Notes: generated by a model from the sequence alone, not told the origin. 64,000 bases of DNA from Stutzerimonas stutzeri (GCF_015291885.1 NZ_CP036186.1:1935001-1999000), one strand, 5' to 3'. Shown: positions 12,406-21,724, counted from the stretch's first letter. Made by a program: numbers and translations.

Positions 12406-13719
12406 TTACAGGGTGCCTGTTCGTGGCGAAGCTGGCTCTTCGTGAGCAGCCGGATGTTCGTCGACCATCTCGGGCTCATCGGAAATTGGCGCAGTTTCAA
12501 CTTCCGGCGTGTCAGGCATCAGCTCCAACACCGTGTGGCTGGTACGCAGCATTGGCGTGAAATGGCCGTGCGGTTCGGTCACCAGATCCACTACGCGGCG
12601 CGGGCGCCAGAACGAGTAGATCGCAAGAATGCCCAACGTCACCGCGAAGAACAGTGGCAGCGCGATGGCGCCAAACAGGTGCATCAAGCCACCTGCGACT
12701 ACTGGCCCGAATGCTGCGCCGAAACCGTTGGCCAGCAACAGGCCGCTGGAGCCGGATAGGATCTCGTCCGGATTCAGCTGGTCGACCATTTGCGCCACAG
12801 CAATCGAGTAGATCGAAAACGCTAGCCCGCCCCAGAGGAACATCAGCCCCAGCAGCAAAGAGCCCGCGAGAATTGGTGTGATGATCAACGCCAGCACCGC
12901 GGCGATCGCCACCACCCAGAGCAGCACCACGCGCCGGTCATGTTTGTCCGAGAAGAGCCCGATCGGCCATTGCAGCACTGCACCGCCGAGAATGGTGATG
13001 CTCATGAGCAGGCCGACGCCGGCGGCATCGAAACCGACCTGGCTCGCATACACCGGCGCCAGGCCCCAGAAGCCGCCCAGTGTGAGCCCGGAAATACCGG
13101 CTGCCATCAACGGCAGCGGTGCGATACGGGCCAGTTGCAGCAAGTCGGTGGCCGGCATGTCCGGCAGCGCGGGTTGCGCCTGGCGGGTCAGGGTGATCGG
13201 CATCAGCGCGCTGCTGATGAGAATCGCCGCCAGCGCGAACAGCGTGAAGTTCATCGGCGTGTCGAGGCTCAACAGCTGTTGAGCAGCCGCTAGCGCGCCG
13301 AGGTTAACCGCCATGTACAGAGCAAATACCTGGCCGCGCTTCTCGCCGCTGACCTGAGCGTTCAGCCAACTTTCGATAACCATGTACAGCGTGACCAGCG
13401 AAACGCCGTAGAGCACCCGCAGTACCAGCCATACCCATGGGTTGACGATCAGCACGTGCAACAGCACGGCCACTGCCGCCAGCGCAGCATAGAAGGCAAA
13501 GGTGCGGATATGGCCGATACGGCGGATCAGCGAGGGCGCGAGCCAGGTACCGATCAGAAAGCCAGCAAAATAGCCGGACATCAGCAGACCGATCAGGCCG
13601 GTCGAATAGCCTTCGGCAACGCCGCGCAGTGTAAGCAGGGTATTGAGCAGTCCGTGTCCCAGCAGGAGCAGTGCCACGCCAGCGAGCAGGGAGCTGATAG
13701 GTGCAATCAAGGTTTTCAT
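12406..13719 (-). CDS. MFS transporter, YcaD-like
   Basis: This is a 437-residue major facilitator superfamily protein with about 12 hydrophobic helices and a soluble acidic C-terminal tail (about 50 residues, rich in Glu and Pro). The intracellular loop GTWLAPSLIRRIGHIR between helices 2 and 3 and its repeat FSDKHDRRVVLLWV are the paired MFS signature loops. The start at 13719 is chosen because the upstream extension (12 residues) is not membrane-like; the ribosome site there is weak (GGGTG). Its relatives are annotated as YcaD-type carriers of unknown substrate. It is transcribed alone. Confidence 0.85.
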   Translation of the reverse strand: MKTLIAPISSLLAGVALLLLGHGLLNTLLTLRGVAEGYSTGLIGLLMSGYFAGFLIGTWLAPSLIRRIGHIRTFAFYAALAAVAVLLHVLIVNPWVWLVLRVLYGVSLVTLYMVIESWLNAQVSGEKRGQVFALYMAVNLGALAAAQQLLSLDTPMNFTLFALAAILISSALMPITLTRQAQPALPDMPATDLLQLARIAPLPLMAAGISGLTLGGFWGLAPVYASQVGFDAAGVGLLMSITILGGAVLQWPIGLFSDKHDRRVVLLWVVAIAAVLALIITPILAGSLLLGLMFLWGGLAFSIYSIAVAQMVDQLNPDEILSGSSGLLLANGFGAAFGPVVAGGLMHLFGAIALPLFFAVTLGILAIYSFWRPRRVVDLVTEPHGHFTPMLRTSHTVLELMPDTPEVETAPISDEPEMVDEHPAAHEEPASPRTGTL

Positions 13720-13874
13720 CGGTAACACCCTAAATAACGAGATAGCTGAAAACAAGTCGCGGCGCGTTTTGTATTGTGAACGTCGGAAGGCAACTGTTTG
13801 GTTTAAGAGAGCTGGATTGAAGTGCTGGGTAAGCGAGCGACATCACGCTGCTGCTATCGGGTAGAGCACGTCTT

Positions 13875-15200
13875 TCAGCACTGCCTGGCGAGGGTGTTCT
13901 CCAGCGGCGCTGCGTGTCGTACGGCCAGATTTAATAGCTGCACCGCCTCGGCTACAGCCTGCCGATCCAATGCGCCGTCTAGCGAGGCAGCCGCCTGTTC
14001 GAGGATTGCTTGAGCGTGGCGCAGGATTACGCGCTCGTCCTCGGCGTCCGTCGCACTGAACAAAAGGTTCTTGCATGCCTGAAGCAAGGTCAGCAGCACC
14101 TGCAGATCCTCTTTGCCGTAAGCGCGCAGCGAGCCGAACGCCAGCAGGAGCATCTGATGCAGATCGAGCTCGCTGAGGAAGATCCGTGGCGCGCCTTGCT
14201 CGGGGGCGACATCGTGGTCCGGCAACTTCATTCGTTCGCTGAGCAGCACGCCCATCATGTCGATCGCCTTGATCGCCGTTCCCGGATCGTTGATGCCCGG
14301 GCTTAGCGCGCGCACGGCAATCTCGATGATCTGCTTGAAGCCGAAGAAGAAATGCCGGTGGGCGTATTCCTCGACGTAAAAATCGAAACAGTCGAGCAGT
14401 TGCGCCACGCAGCGTTCGTCCAGCTCGCGGTTCAGTCGTATCAGTGGGTGCCCAGGCATGACGAAAAAGCCGTAGTGCACCTGCACAGTCATGCAGGCGT
14501 CCTGTTCGTCGAGCAGCGCCTGCGCGGCAGAAATGTTCAGTGCCTTGAAATAGCCGGAGCGCCGCGCCCGGATGATCTGCCAACCGCTGTCGTCCGGCCA
14601 TTCTGCGACCTTGCAGTGCTCCAGTCGCTCGATGCGCTGTTGCAGCTGGGCATGGGTTTGCTTGTAGACGCGGCTGAGGATGAAGTCGACCTGGATCGAT
14701 AGAGAAATGGAGCGGATGAAGTAAACGAACAGGCACAAACAAATGACGCCGAGGCCAAGCGCCAGGAAGATGCCCAGGCTCGGTACGTTGATATCGTCGC
14801 CTTCCTGAATCGTCGAGATCAGCATCAGTGAGTTGATGATCGTGCCGAGGTAGACGCCGAGCACCACCTGATGACTGCGGCTGCTGATCAGCCCGGGAAT
14901 GACCCGCGGCGACAGGGACGAGGCGGCCGAGTTGAGCACCACCATCACCATCGAGAAGCTGAATACCATCAACGAGATGATGCCGGCGACCAGCGTCCCG
15001 AGAATCAGGCGCGCGTTCTCAGCGTTCTTAACCAACCCCAGGTCCAGATCTTCTTTGTATGACTGCAGCCATGTCATCTCAAGCACGATGGACACGATGC
15101 ACAGGCCGGCGAGGCCAACGGCTATTAGCGTGGGGTAAAACGCGATGCTGCCGGTTACCCGGTGATACAGGCGAAACAGCCTGTTGGTGAGTGCGGACAT
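13875..15200 (-). CDS. DUF2254 membrane protein
   Basis: This is a 441-residue predicted inner-membrane protein of the DUF2254 family. Four hydrophobic segments lie in the first 160 residues (near 17-40, 65-90, 105-130, 140-165). They include the family motif FSFSMVMVVLNSAASSLSPR, which precedes a run of SRSHQVVLG. The rest is cytoplasmic and contains GINDPGTAIKAID, conserved in the family. GGAG lies 6 nt before the ATG. No function is known for the family. The gene is followed downstream by an MFS gene in the same direction, 155 nt away. Confidence 0.87.
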   Translation of the reverse strand: MSALTNRLFRLYHRVTGSIAFYPTLIAVGLAGLCIVSIVLEMTWLQSYKEDLDLGLVKNAENARLILGTLVAGIISLMVFSFSMVMVVLNSAASSLSPRVIPGLISSRSHQVVLGVYLGTIINSLMLISTIQEGDDINVPSLGIFLALGLGVICLCLFVYFIRSISLSIQVDFILSRVYKQTHAQLQQRIERLEHCKVAEWPDDSGWQIIRARRSGYFKALNISAAQALLDEQDACMTVQVHYGFFVMPGHPLIRLNRELDERCVAQLLDCFDFYVEEYAHRHFFFGFKQIIEIAVRALSPGINDPGTAIKAIDMMGVLLSERMKLPDHDVAPEQGAPRIFLSELDLHQMLLLAFGSLRAYGKEDLQVLLTLLQACKNLLFSATDAEDERVILRHAQAILEQAAASLDGALDRQAVAEAVQLLNLAVRHAAPLENTLARQC

Positions 15201-15272
15201 TATGGCTCCCTGCGATGGTCCGCCGAAGCGGGGCTACCCGCCTTTCGGCAGCATCCGGAGCGTAACGTTCGC

Positions 15273-16166
15273 TCAGACCTTGTCGCTGGGGACCAGGCTT
15301 GCGATCAGCGCACGCACGCTGCCGGGCAGCGCGTCCAGTTCGCGAACCAGAATGCTGCGCTCGCGCACAGCCCAGGGTTCGTCCAGTGCCACCAGCGCAA
15401 GCTGCATGGTGCGGCTGTGCCGCCTTGCCGCAGATTCAGGAATGATGCCGATACCCACACCGGCCTCGATCATCCGGCACACCGCTTCGAAGCTGGAGAC
15501 CTGGATGCGCAGCGATAGCTGACCACCGAGTTTTTCCACCTGATCGCGCAGGAAGGTCAGCAGCGTGCTGCCTTCGTGCAGGCCGATGTGCTGATAGGCC
15601 AGCGTCTGGCGCAGCGTGAGCTGTTGCTCGCCTGCCAGCGGATGGCCGATCGGCACGGCAAGCAGCAGGCGGTCGGTGCTGAAGTGCAGCACCTGCAGGC
15701 CCTCGGCGCGTACCGGCCCGGCGATGATGCCCATGTCGGTGCTGCCGTCGAGCACGCCACGGACGATGTCGCGGCTCAGCCTTTCCTGCAGGTCCACCGT
15801 GACGCCGGGGCGCTCGGCAAGAAAGCCCGCCAGCACTTCCGGCAGAAATTCGGTCACCGCGGTGGTGTTGGCGAAGATACGGATATGTCCGGCCGAATCG
15901 GTGCCGTATTCGGTGAACTCGCTCTTCAAGTAATCGACCTGACGCATGATCAGCCGCGCGTGCTGCAGCAGCTTGTGTCCGGCCGGCGTCAGCTCGACAC
16001 CGCGGCTGTCGCGGTAGAGCAGGCGGCTGTCGAGCTGGCTTTCCAGTGCTTTGATGCGCGCGCTGGCTGCTGCCGGCGACAGATGGGCACGACGCGCGCC
16101 CTGGGTCAGGCTGGGGGATTCGGCGATATGAATGAACAGACGCAGGTCGGCCAGATCGAAATGCAT
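15273..16166 (-). CDS. LysR-type regulator, likely itaconate-responsive
   Basis: This is a 297-residue LysR protein. The N-terminal winged helix (residues 1-65) contains the usual SLTQGARRAHLSPAAASARI recognition segment, and the substrate-binding domain follows. It is divergent from the itaconyl-CoA hydratase gene with 125 nt between them, the normal layout for a LysR regulator and its target operon. The matching P. aeruginosa gene (PA0877 as I recall) belongs to the itaconate-sensing ItcR type. Itaconate or itaconyl-CoA as effector is inferred from position. A paralogue with a similar ligand domain sits at 34257-35156. Confidence 0.88.
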   Translation of the reverse strand: MHFDLADLRLFIHIAESPSLTQGARRAHLSPAAASARIKALESQLDSRLLYRDSRGVELTPAGHKLLQHARLIMRQVDYLKSEFTEYGTDSAGHIRIFANTTAVTEFLPEVLAGFLAERPGVTVDLQERLSRDIVRGVLDGSTDMGIIAGPVRAEGLQVLHFSTDRLLLAVPIGHPLAGEQQLTLRQTLAYQHIGLHEGSTLLTFLRDQVEKLGGQLSLRIQVSSFEAVCRMIEAGVGIGIIPESAARRHSRTMQLALVALDEPWAVRERSILVRELDALPGSVRALIASLVPSDKV

Positions 16167-16291
16167 GCTTGATACCGGTACTTGGAACGGCGTTCAGCTT
16201 ATCCGAACGCTGGTGTCGGTAAATACAAATTCACGGAACGCCGCCTTCGTAGCATTCTCCAGCGAAACAAAGACAACGACCGGAAGCCGCA

Positions 16292-17113
16292 ATGACCGAA
16301 ATCTCTGCCTGGATTGGCCGTAGCGAAGAAGTGCACGACCAGCTCAGCCGCAACCTGCTGATGCGCATCGCCGCCACATTCGGCGAAACCACCCCCGCTC
16401 ATGGCGAGGCCTTGCCGCCGTTGTGGCAATGGTGCTTCTTTCAGGAGCCCATCGCCGAGAGCGGTCTGGGCGAGGACGGTCACCCGGCGCGCGGCGGCTT
16501 CCTGCCTCCGGCCGACAACCGCAACCGCATGTGGGCTGGCGGCCGGGTCGAGTTTCTTCGTCCGCTGGAAGCCGGTGGCGAGGCGCGCCGGGTATCCACC
16601 ATCAAACATATCGAAGAAAAACACGGCCGCACCGGTGCGCTACTGTTCGTCACCGTGCAGCACGACTACCTGCAGGATGGGCGCCTGGCCATCCGCGAGG
16701 AACAGGACATCGTCTACCGCGAGCCGAGCCCGCCGAAGACCAGCAGTGGCGAACCCATGGTCGCCGGTGGCTGGCGCGAGGCGGTGACACCCACACCGAC
16801 GCTGCTGTTCCGTTATTCGGCGGTCACCTTCAACGGCCATCGCATCCATTACGACTGGCCCTACGTCACCGAGACCGAGGGCTACGCCGGTCTGGTCGTT
16901 CACGGCCCGCTGATCGCCACGCTGAACCTGCGCGCCTTTTGCCGCGCCAATCCCGACGCCCGTCTGCGGCGCTTTGCCTACCGCGGCCTGCGCCCGCTGA
17001 TCGCACCGCAGCCGTTCGAGGTCGGCGGGCGCATTGTCGCGCCGGGCAAGGCCGAACTCTGGGCCGGCGATCACAACGGCCTGGCGCAGAAAGCCGAAGT
17101 GGAATTCGACTGA
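16292..17113 (+). CDS. ich: Itaconyl-CoA hydratase (MaoC/FAS1-like)
   Basis: This 273-residue hot-dog fold protein resembles two-part MaoC/FAS1-like dehydratases. The second half carries the hydratase motif HYDWPYVTETEGYAGLVVHG, with Asp and His in place of the active dyad. By position in the cluster it should hydrate itaconyl-CoA to (S)-citramalyl-CoA, the second step of itaconate breakdown. It is the first gene after the divergent LysR regulator. The next gene is 205 nt away, across an inverted repeat, so it may form its own transcript or be read through. The function rests on family plus synteny with PA0878 and is strong but not biochemical. Confidence 0.85.
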   Translation: MTEISAWIGRSEEVHDQLSRNLLMRIAATFGETTPAHGEALPPLWQWCFFQEPIAESGLGEDGHPARGGFLPPADNRNRMWAGGRVEFLRPLEAGGEARRVSTIKHIEEKHGRTGALLFVTVQHDYLQDGRLAIREEQDIVYREPSPPKTSSGEPMVAGGWREAVTPTPTLLFRYSAVTFNGHRIHYDWPYVTETEGYAGLVVHGPLIATLNLRAFCRANPDARLRRFAYRGLRPLIAPQPFEVGGRIVAPGKAELWAGDHNGLAQKAEVEFD

Positions 17114-17133
17114 GGTGTATGGCGGGACTCCGC

Positions 17134-17289
17134 CCCCTCACCCTAACCCTCTCCCCAAGGGGGCGAGGGGACTGGTCGGTGTCTGGCTTCTAGATCGGCG
17201 TAAACGCGATGCCATCTGACAAGGCATGACTTCCGACGTACACCGGATAGCTCCCTCGCCCCTCTGGGGAGAGGGCTGGGGTGAGGGGC
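17134..17289. repeat. Pair of inverted REP-like elements
   Basis: Two copies of a 35-40 nt GC-rich sequence face each other. The left copy (17134-17170) begins CCCCTCACCCTAACCCTCTC and runs to GGGGGCGAGGGG. The right copy (17251-17289) is its near reverse complement, ending GGGCTGGGGTGAGGGG. Such CCCTCACCC-type elements are common between genes in Pseudomonas. The pair fills most of the gap between ich and the acyl-CoA dehydrogenase gene and could form a large cruciform or attenuate transcription. Confidence 0.8.
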
Positions 17290-17318
17290 GACCTCTCTAA
17301 CAACGAGAACGTATCGAG

Positions 17319-18500
17319 ATGACGACGAATCACAACTACCAGGACGCTAGGCACGAAGAACTCAATTTCATCCGCGAAGGCGTGCGCGCCCTCTGTGCCG
17401 AATTTCCCGCCGAGTACTGGCGCAAAGTAGACGAGGAGAAAGGCTTCCCGGAAGCCTTCGTCACCGCCATGACCGAAGCCGGCTGGCTCTCGGCGATGAT
17501 CCCGGAAGAATATGGCGGCTCGGGCCTGGGCCTGGCCGAGGCCTCGGTGATTCTCGAGGAGGTCAACCGTTGCGGCGGCAACTCCGGGACCATCCACGGG
17601 CAGATGTACAACATGTTCACCCTGCTCAGAAACGGCAGCGAGGAGCAGAAGCGCCACTACCTGCCGAAGCTGGCCAGCGGCGAGCTGCGCCTGCAGTCCA
17701 TGGGCGTCACCGAGCCGACCACCGGCACCGACACCACCAAGATCAAGACCACCGCCGTGCGCCGGGGCGACAAGTACGTGATCAACGGGCAGAAGGTGTG
17801 GATCTCGCGCATCCAGCATTCCGACCTGATGATCCTGCTGGCACGCACCACGCCGCTGGCCGAGGTGCAGCGCAAGTCCGAAGGCATGTCGATCTTTCTC
17901 GTCGACCTGCCCGAGGCCATCGGCAACGGCCTGACCGTGCAGCCAATCGCCAACATGGTCAACCACGAGACCAACGAGCTGTTCTTCGACAACCTGGAGA
18001 TTCCCGCCAGTAGCCTGATTGGCGAGGAGGGCAAGGGCTTTCGCTACATCCTCGACGGTCTGAATGCCGAGCGCACGCTGATCGCCGCCGAGTGCATCGG
18101 CGATGGCCGTTGGTTTGTCGAGAAGTCCGCGCAGTACGCCCGCGACCGTGTGGTGTTCGGCCGGCCCATCGGGCAGAACCAGGGCGTGCAGTTCCCCATC
18201 GCCGAAGCGCATATCGAGATCGAAGCCGCGGACCTGATGCGCTGGCGCGCCTGCGATGAATACGACGCGGGGCGCAACGCCGGAGCGGCCGCCAACATGG
18301 CCAAATACCTGGCGGCCAAGGCCAGTTGGGAGGCAGCCAACGCCTGCCTGCAGACCCACGGCGGCTTCGGCTTCGCCAACGAATACGACGTCGAGCGCAA
18401 GTTCCGCGAGACGCGGCTGTATCAGGTGGCGCCGATCTCCACCAACCTGATTCTGTCGTACGTGGCCGAGCACTTGCTCGAGCTGCCGCGCTCGTTCTAA
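17319..18500 (+). CDS. Acyl-CoA dehydrogenase in the itaconate cluster
   Basis: This is a 393-residue FAD-dependent acyl-CoA dehydrogenase. Family features are LQSMGVTEPTTGTDTTKIKT near residue 127 (the usual flavin/substrate loop), KVWISRIQHSD, and the C-terminal QTHGGFGFANEYDVERKFRE helix. It fits the usual family length. Its role in itaconate metabolism is not established, since the known route (activation, hydration, lysis) needs no dehydrogenase. It may act on a related branched acid such as methylsuccinyl-CoA, which would feed itaconyl-type intermediates; this is inference. It is followed by a dispersed palindromic repeat and the VOC gene. Confidence 0.9.
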   Translation: MTTNHNYQDARHEELNFIREGVRALCAEFPAEYWRKVDEEKGFPEAFVTAMTEAGWLSAMIPEEYGGSGLGLAEASVILEEVNRCGGNSGTIHGQMYNMFTLLRNGSEEQKRHYLPKLASGELRLQSMGVTEPTTGTDTTKIKTTAVRRGDKYVINGQKVWISRIQHSDLMILLARTTPLAEVQRKSEGMSIFLVDLPEAIGNGLTVQPIANMVNHETNELFFDNLEIPASSLIGEEGKGFRYILDGLNAERTLIAAECIGDGRWFVEKSAQYARDRVVFGRPIGQNQGVQFPIAEAHIEIEAADLMRWRACDEYDAGRNAGAAANMAKYLAAKASWEAANACLQTHGGFGFANEYDVERKFRETRLYQVAPISTNLILSYVAEHLLELPRSF

Positions 18501-18510
18501 CGGAGCCAAA

Positions 18511-18597
18511 CGTAGGGTGGAAAACGGCGAAGCCTTTTCCACGCGTATCGAACAGGCGACACGGGTGGTGGAAATTCGTCGCGATTTCCACACTACG
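18511..18597. repeat. Dispersed palindromic repeat, copy 1
   Basis: This is an 87-nt element that starts CGTAGGGTGGAAA and ends TTTCCACACTACG, its near reverse complement. Inside is a second small inverted pair (GGAAAACGGCGAAGCCTTTTCC). Related copies lie at 20377-20474 and 32771-32849. It sits in the gap between the acyl-CoA dehydrogenase and VOC genes. Confidence 0.75.
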
Positions 18598-18614
18598 AAA
18601 GAGGGAAGTGCGTC

Positions 18615-19019
18615 ATGAATATCAGCCATCTCGACCACCTGGTGCTGACCGTCGCCGATATCGAGACCACGGTGGACTTCTACACCCGCGTGCTCGGCAT
18701 GCAGACGGTGACCTTCGGCGAAGGGCGCAAAGCGCTGGCCTTCGGCAACCAGAAGATCAACCTGCACCAGGCCGGGCGCGAATTCGAGCCCAAGGCCGAG
18801 CGGCCGACCCCGGGGTCGGCGGACCTCTGCTTCATCGTTGCCACACCGCTGGCCGAGGTGATCGCACACCTCCAGGTGCAGCAGGTCGCCATCGTCGAAG
18901 GTCCGGTGCAACGCACCGGCGCGACCGGACCGATCCGCTCGGTGTACCTGCGCGACCCCGACCAGAACCTCATCGAACTGTCCAATCCGTTAGAGAATCC
19001 GCTGGAGCCCAACGCATGA
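18615..19019 (+). CDS. VOC family (glyoxalase-fold) protein
   Basis: This is a 134-residue single-module vicinal oxygen chelate protein. It begins ISHLDHLVLTVADIE, with the first metal-ligand His at about 7, continues FYTRVLGM, and ends YLRDPDQNLIELSN, with the metal Glu near 127. Family members include glyoxalases, dioxygenases, epimerases and resistance proteins; which applies here is not visible. The homologue in P. aeruginosa is in the same position of the itaconate cluster. Its stop overlaps the ATG of the next gene (ATGA), so the two are translationally coupled. Confidence 0.88.
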   Translation: MNISHLDHLVLTVADIETTVDFYTRVLGMQTVTFGEGRKALAFGNQKINLHQAGREFEPKAERPTPGSADLCFIVATPLAEVIAHLQVQQVAIVEGPVQRTGATGPIRSVYLRDPDQNLIELSNPLENPLEPNA

Positions 19020-20368
19020 GCCAGCACACCCGTGCCCTGACCGAATTCCTAGCCGGGCTCGCCTACGAGCAGATCCCCGAACCGGTGCTCGCCCGCACCG
19101 AAGACCTCTTTCTCGACTGGCTCGGCTCCGCGCTGGCCAGCGCCGGCTCGCACCCGATTCCGCTGTTCGAGCGTTACGCGCAGAGCATGGGCCCGGCCGA
19201 CGGGCCGGCGCGCATCCTGGTCAACGGCCAGAGCAGCTCGGCCTATTTCGCCGCGCTGGTGAATGCAGCCAGCTCGCACCTGGTGGAGCAGGACGACCTG
19301 CACAACAGCTCCGTGTTGCACCCGGCCACCGTGGTGTTTCCCGCTGCGCTGGCGGCGGCGCAGGATCTCGGCAAGTCCGGCCGCGAGCTGTTGGTGGCCT
19401 CGGTGGCCGGCTACGAGGCGGGCATCCGCATCGGCGAGTTCCTCGGCCGCTCGCATTACCGCATCTTCCACAGCACCGCGACGGTCGGCACCCTGGCCGC
19501 GGCGGTGGCCGTTGGCAAGCTGATGGATTTCGACCAGCAGCAGTTCACCCATCTGCTCGGCAGCGCCGGTACGCAAGCGGCCGGGCTGTGGGAGTTTCTC
19601 CGTGACGCGGCGGACTCCAAGCAGCTGCACACAGCCAAGGCCGCTGCCGATGGCCTGCTTGCCGCCTACCTGACCGCCGATGGCCTGACCGGCGCGCAGA
19701 ATATTCTCGAGGGCGAGCAGGGCATGTCGGCGGGCATGTCCCGCGATGCCGAGCCGAGCAAGCTGTCCGACCGGCTCGGCACGCGCTGGGCGCTGGCGGA
19801 AACCTCGTTCAAGTTCCACGCCTCCTGCCGGCATACCCATCCGGCGGCCGATGCGCTGCTGGCGCTGATGCAGCGCGAAGGGCTCGGGGTCGATGACATC
19901 ACCTCGGTCACCACCCGCGTGCACCAGGGCGCGATCGACGTGCTCGGCCGCGTGACTGTGCCGCAGACGGTGCATCAGGCCAAATTCTCCATGGGCACCG
20001 TGCTGGGGCTGATCGCCCTGTGCGGCAAGGCCGGCCTGACCGAATTCCACAGCCATGCGCTCAGCGACCCGCGCGTCGGCGAGTTCCGCGAGAAGGTCTC
20101 GATGACCCTCGATCCCGAGGTGGACGGCGCCTACCCGGCACGCTGGCTCGGTCGCGTCGAAGTGACCACCGCCGATGGCCGCACGCTGCACGGCGCCATC
20201 GACGAGCCGAAGGGCGACCCGGGCAACACGCTGAGCCGCGCCGAGCTGGAGGACAAGTTCCGCCGCCTGTTGCAGTTCTCCGCGGCGCGCAGCGATGAGG
20301 AAGCAGGCGTGCTGATCGATACGGTCTGGCGCCTGCGCGAGCTGCAGCGGCTGGACGCGCTGGCCTGA
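19016..20368 (+). CDS. MmgE/PrpD family protein
   Basis: This is a 450-residue member of the MmgE/PrpD family, which contains 2-methylcitrate dehydratase and cis-aconitate/itaconate-type decarboxylases. Conserved segments are DWLGSALASAGSHP near residue 33, the NAASSHLVEQDDLHNSS region around 82-98, and HPAADALLAL near 275. In this cluster it may dehydrate or decarboxylate a tricarboxylate related to itaconate, but that is inference. The start overlaps the VOC gene; the open frame further upstream is a shadow of other genes. Confidence 0.9.
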   Translation: MSQHTRALTEFLAGLAYEQIPEPVLARTEDLFLDWLGSALASAGSHPIPLFERYAQSMGPADGPARILVNGQSSSAYFAALVNAASSHLVEQDDLHNSSVLHPATVVFPAALAAAQDLGKSGRELLVASVAGYEAGIRIGEFLGRSHYRIFHSTATVGTLAAAVAVGKLMDFDQQQFTHLLGSAGTQAAGLWEFLRDAADSKQLHTAKAAADGLLAAYLTADGLTGAQNILEGEQGMSAGMSRDAEPSKLSDRLGTRWALAETSFKFHASCRHTHPAADALLALMQREGLGVDDITSVTTRVHQGAIDVLGRVTVPQTVHQAKFSMGTVLGLIALCGKAGLTEFHSHALSDPRVGEFREKVSMTLDPEVDGAYPARWLGRVEVTTADGRTLHGAIDEPKGDPGNTLSRAELEDKFRRLLQFSAARSDEEAGVLIDTVWRLRELQRLDALA

Positions 20369-20376
20369 AACTGAAT

Positions 20377-20474
20377 CGTAGGGTGGGTGACGGCGAAGCC
20401 TCATCCACCAGAACAGCACCAGGGTTGCAGAGACTTGAACAGACGCGTGGAAAAGGCGTTGCCCTTTTCCACCC
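20377..20474. repeat. Dispersed palindromic repeat, copy 2
   Basis: This is a 98-nt element starting CGTAGGGTGGGTGACGGCG. It contains two hairpin-forming blocks (GGTGACGGCGAAGCCTCATCC and GTGGAAAAGGCG with CCTTTTCCAC) and ends near CCACCC. It occupies the gap between the MmgE/PrpD gene and the CoA-transferase gene. The left arm matches the copies at 18511 and 32771; the right end is degenerate. Confidence 0.7.
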
Positions 20475-20499
20475 AACGCCGAATTTGCAGGAACCGAAC

Positions 20500-21705
20500 A
20501 TGAACGACACCCAAGGCAAACCCCGCCCACTCGATGGCATCACCGTGGTCAGCCTTGAGCACGCCATCGCCGCGCCGTTCTGCACGCGCCAGCTGGCCGA
20601 TCTCGGCGCGCGGGTGATCAAGATCGAGCGCCCCGGTGCCGGCGATTTCGCCCGCGGTTATGACGAGCGGGTCGATGGCCTGGCCTCGCATTTCGTCTGG
20701 ACCAACCGCTCCAAGGAGAGCCTGAGCCTGGACGTGAAGCAGGATGCCGCCGCCCAGGTCCTTGACCAGCTCTTGGCCAAGGCCGACGTGCTGGTGCAGA
20801 ACCTGGCTCCGGGCGCGGCCGCGCGCATGGGGCTCTCCTTCGAGGCGCTGCACGAGCGCTTTCCGCGGCTGATCGTCTGCGATATCTCCGGCTACGGCGA
20901 GGGCGGCCCCTACGAGCAGAAGAAGGCCTACGACCTGCTGATCCAGAGCGAGGGCGGCTTTCTCTCCGTCACCGGCGGGGCGGGTGAGACCGAGATGGCC
21001 AAGGCCGGCTGCTCCATCGCCGATATCGCCGCGGGCATGTACGCCTACACCGGCGTGCTTTCGGCGCTGATGCTGCGCGACAAGACGGGCGAGGGCAGCC
21101 GCGTCGACGTTTCCATGCTCGAAAGCCTGGTGGAATGGATGGGCTACCCGCTGTATTACGCCTACAAGGGCGCAACACCGCCGCCGCGTGCCGGCGCCGC
21201 CCACGCCACCATCTACCCCTACGGCCCGTTCCCCACTGGTGACGGCGGCACGGTGATGCTCGGCCTGCAGAACGAGCGCGAGTGGCTGGCGTTCTGCGAC
21301 AAGGTGCTGCTGCAGCCGGAACTGGCGCAGGACGAGCGCTTCTCCAGCAACGCCCGGCGTTCGGAGAATCGCACCGAATTGCGTGCGCTCATCGTCCAGG
21401 CGTTCAGCCACTTGAGTGCCGAAGAGGTGATCGCCCGGCTGGATGCCGCGCCCATCGCCAATGCCCATGTCAACGACATGGCCGGTGTCTGGGCGCATCC
21501 GCAGCTCAAGGCGCGCCAGCGCTGGAGCGAGGTGGACAGCCCGGCCGGTCGCCTGCCTGCGCTGCTGCCGCCGGGGCGCAACAGTGCCTTCGCCCCGCGC
21601 ATGGACCCAATCCCCGCCTTGGGCCAGCATACTGACAGCCTGCTGGCCGAGCTGGGTTACGCCCCCGGCGACATTCAGCGCTTGCACGAGCAGGGCGCGG
21701 TATGA
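20500..21705 (+). CDS. ict: CaiB/BaiF CoA-transferase, likely itaconate CoA-transferase
   Basis: This is a 401-residue class III CoA-transferase. It has the N-terminal LDGITVVSLEHAIAAPFCTR and the catalytic Asp at residue 145 in KAYDLLIQSEGG, the position of the acyl-aspartyl intermediate in this class. By gene order (PA0882 equivalent) it should move CoA, probably from succinyl-CoA, to itaconate, the first step of the pathway. The start at 20500 has AGGA upstream and removes a 39-residue extension read through the repeat. It is 19 nt ahead of the lyase gene, so the two are co-transcribed. Confidence 0.88.
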   Translation: MNDTQGKPRPLDGITVVSLEHAIAAPFCTRQLADLGARVIKIERPGAGDFARGYDERVDGLASHFVWTNRSKESLSLDVKQDAAAQVLDQLLAKADVLVQNLAPGAAARMGLSFEALHERFPRLIVCDISGYGEGGPYEQKKAYDLLIQSEGGFLSVTGGAGETEMAKAGCSIADIAAGMYAYTGVLSALMLRDKTGEGSRVDVSMLESLVEWMGYPLYYAYKGATPPPRAGAAHATIYPYGPFPTGDGGTVMLGLQNEREWLAFCDKVLLQPELAQDERFSSNARRSENRTELRALIVQAFSHLSAEEVIARLDAAPIANAHVNDMAGVWAHPQLKARQRWSEVDSPAGRLPALLPPGRNSAFAPRMDPIPALGQHTDSLLAELGYAPGDIQRLHEQGAV

Positions 21706-21724
21706 GCGTGCCCAGGAGCCAGCC

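Noticed and set aside
17190..18911. A 573-codon antisense frame over the acyl-CoA dehydrogenase gene
   Set aside because: It is a shadow of the dehydrogenase and VOC genes; there is no ribosome site and no motif.
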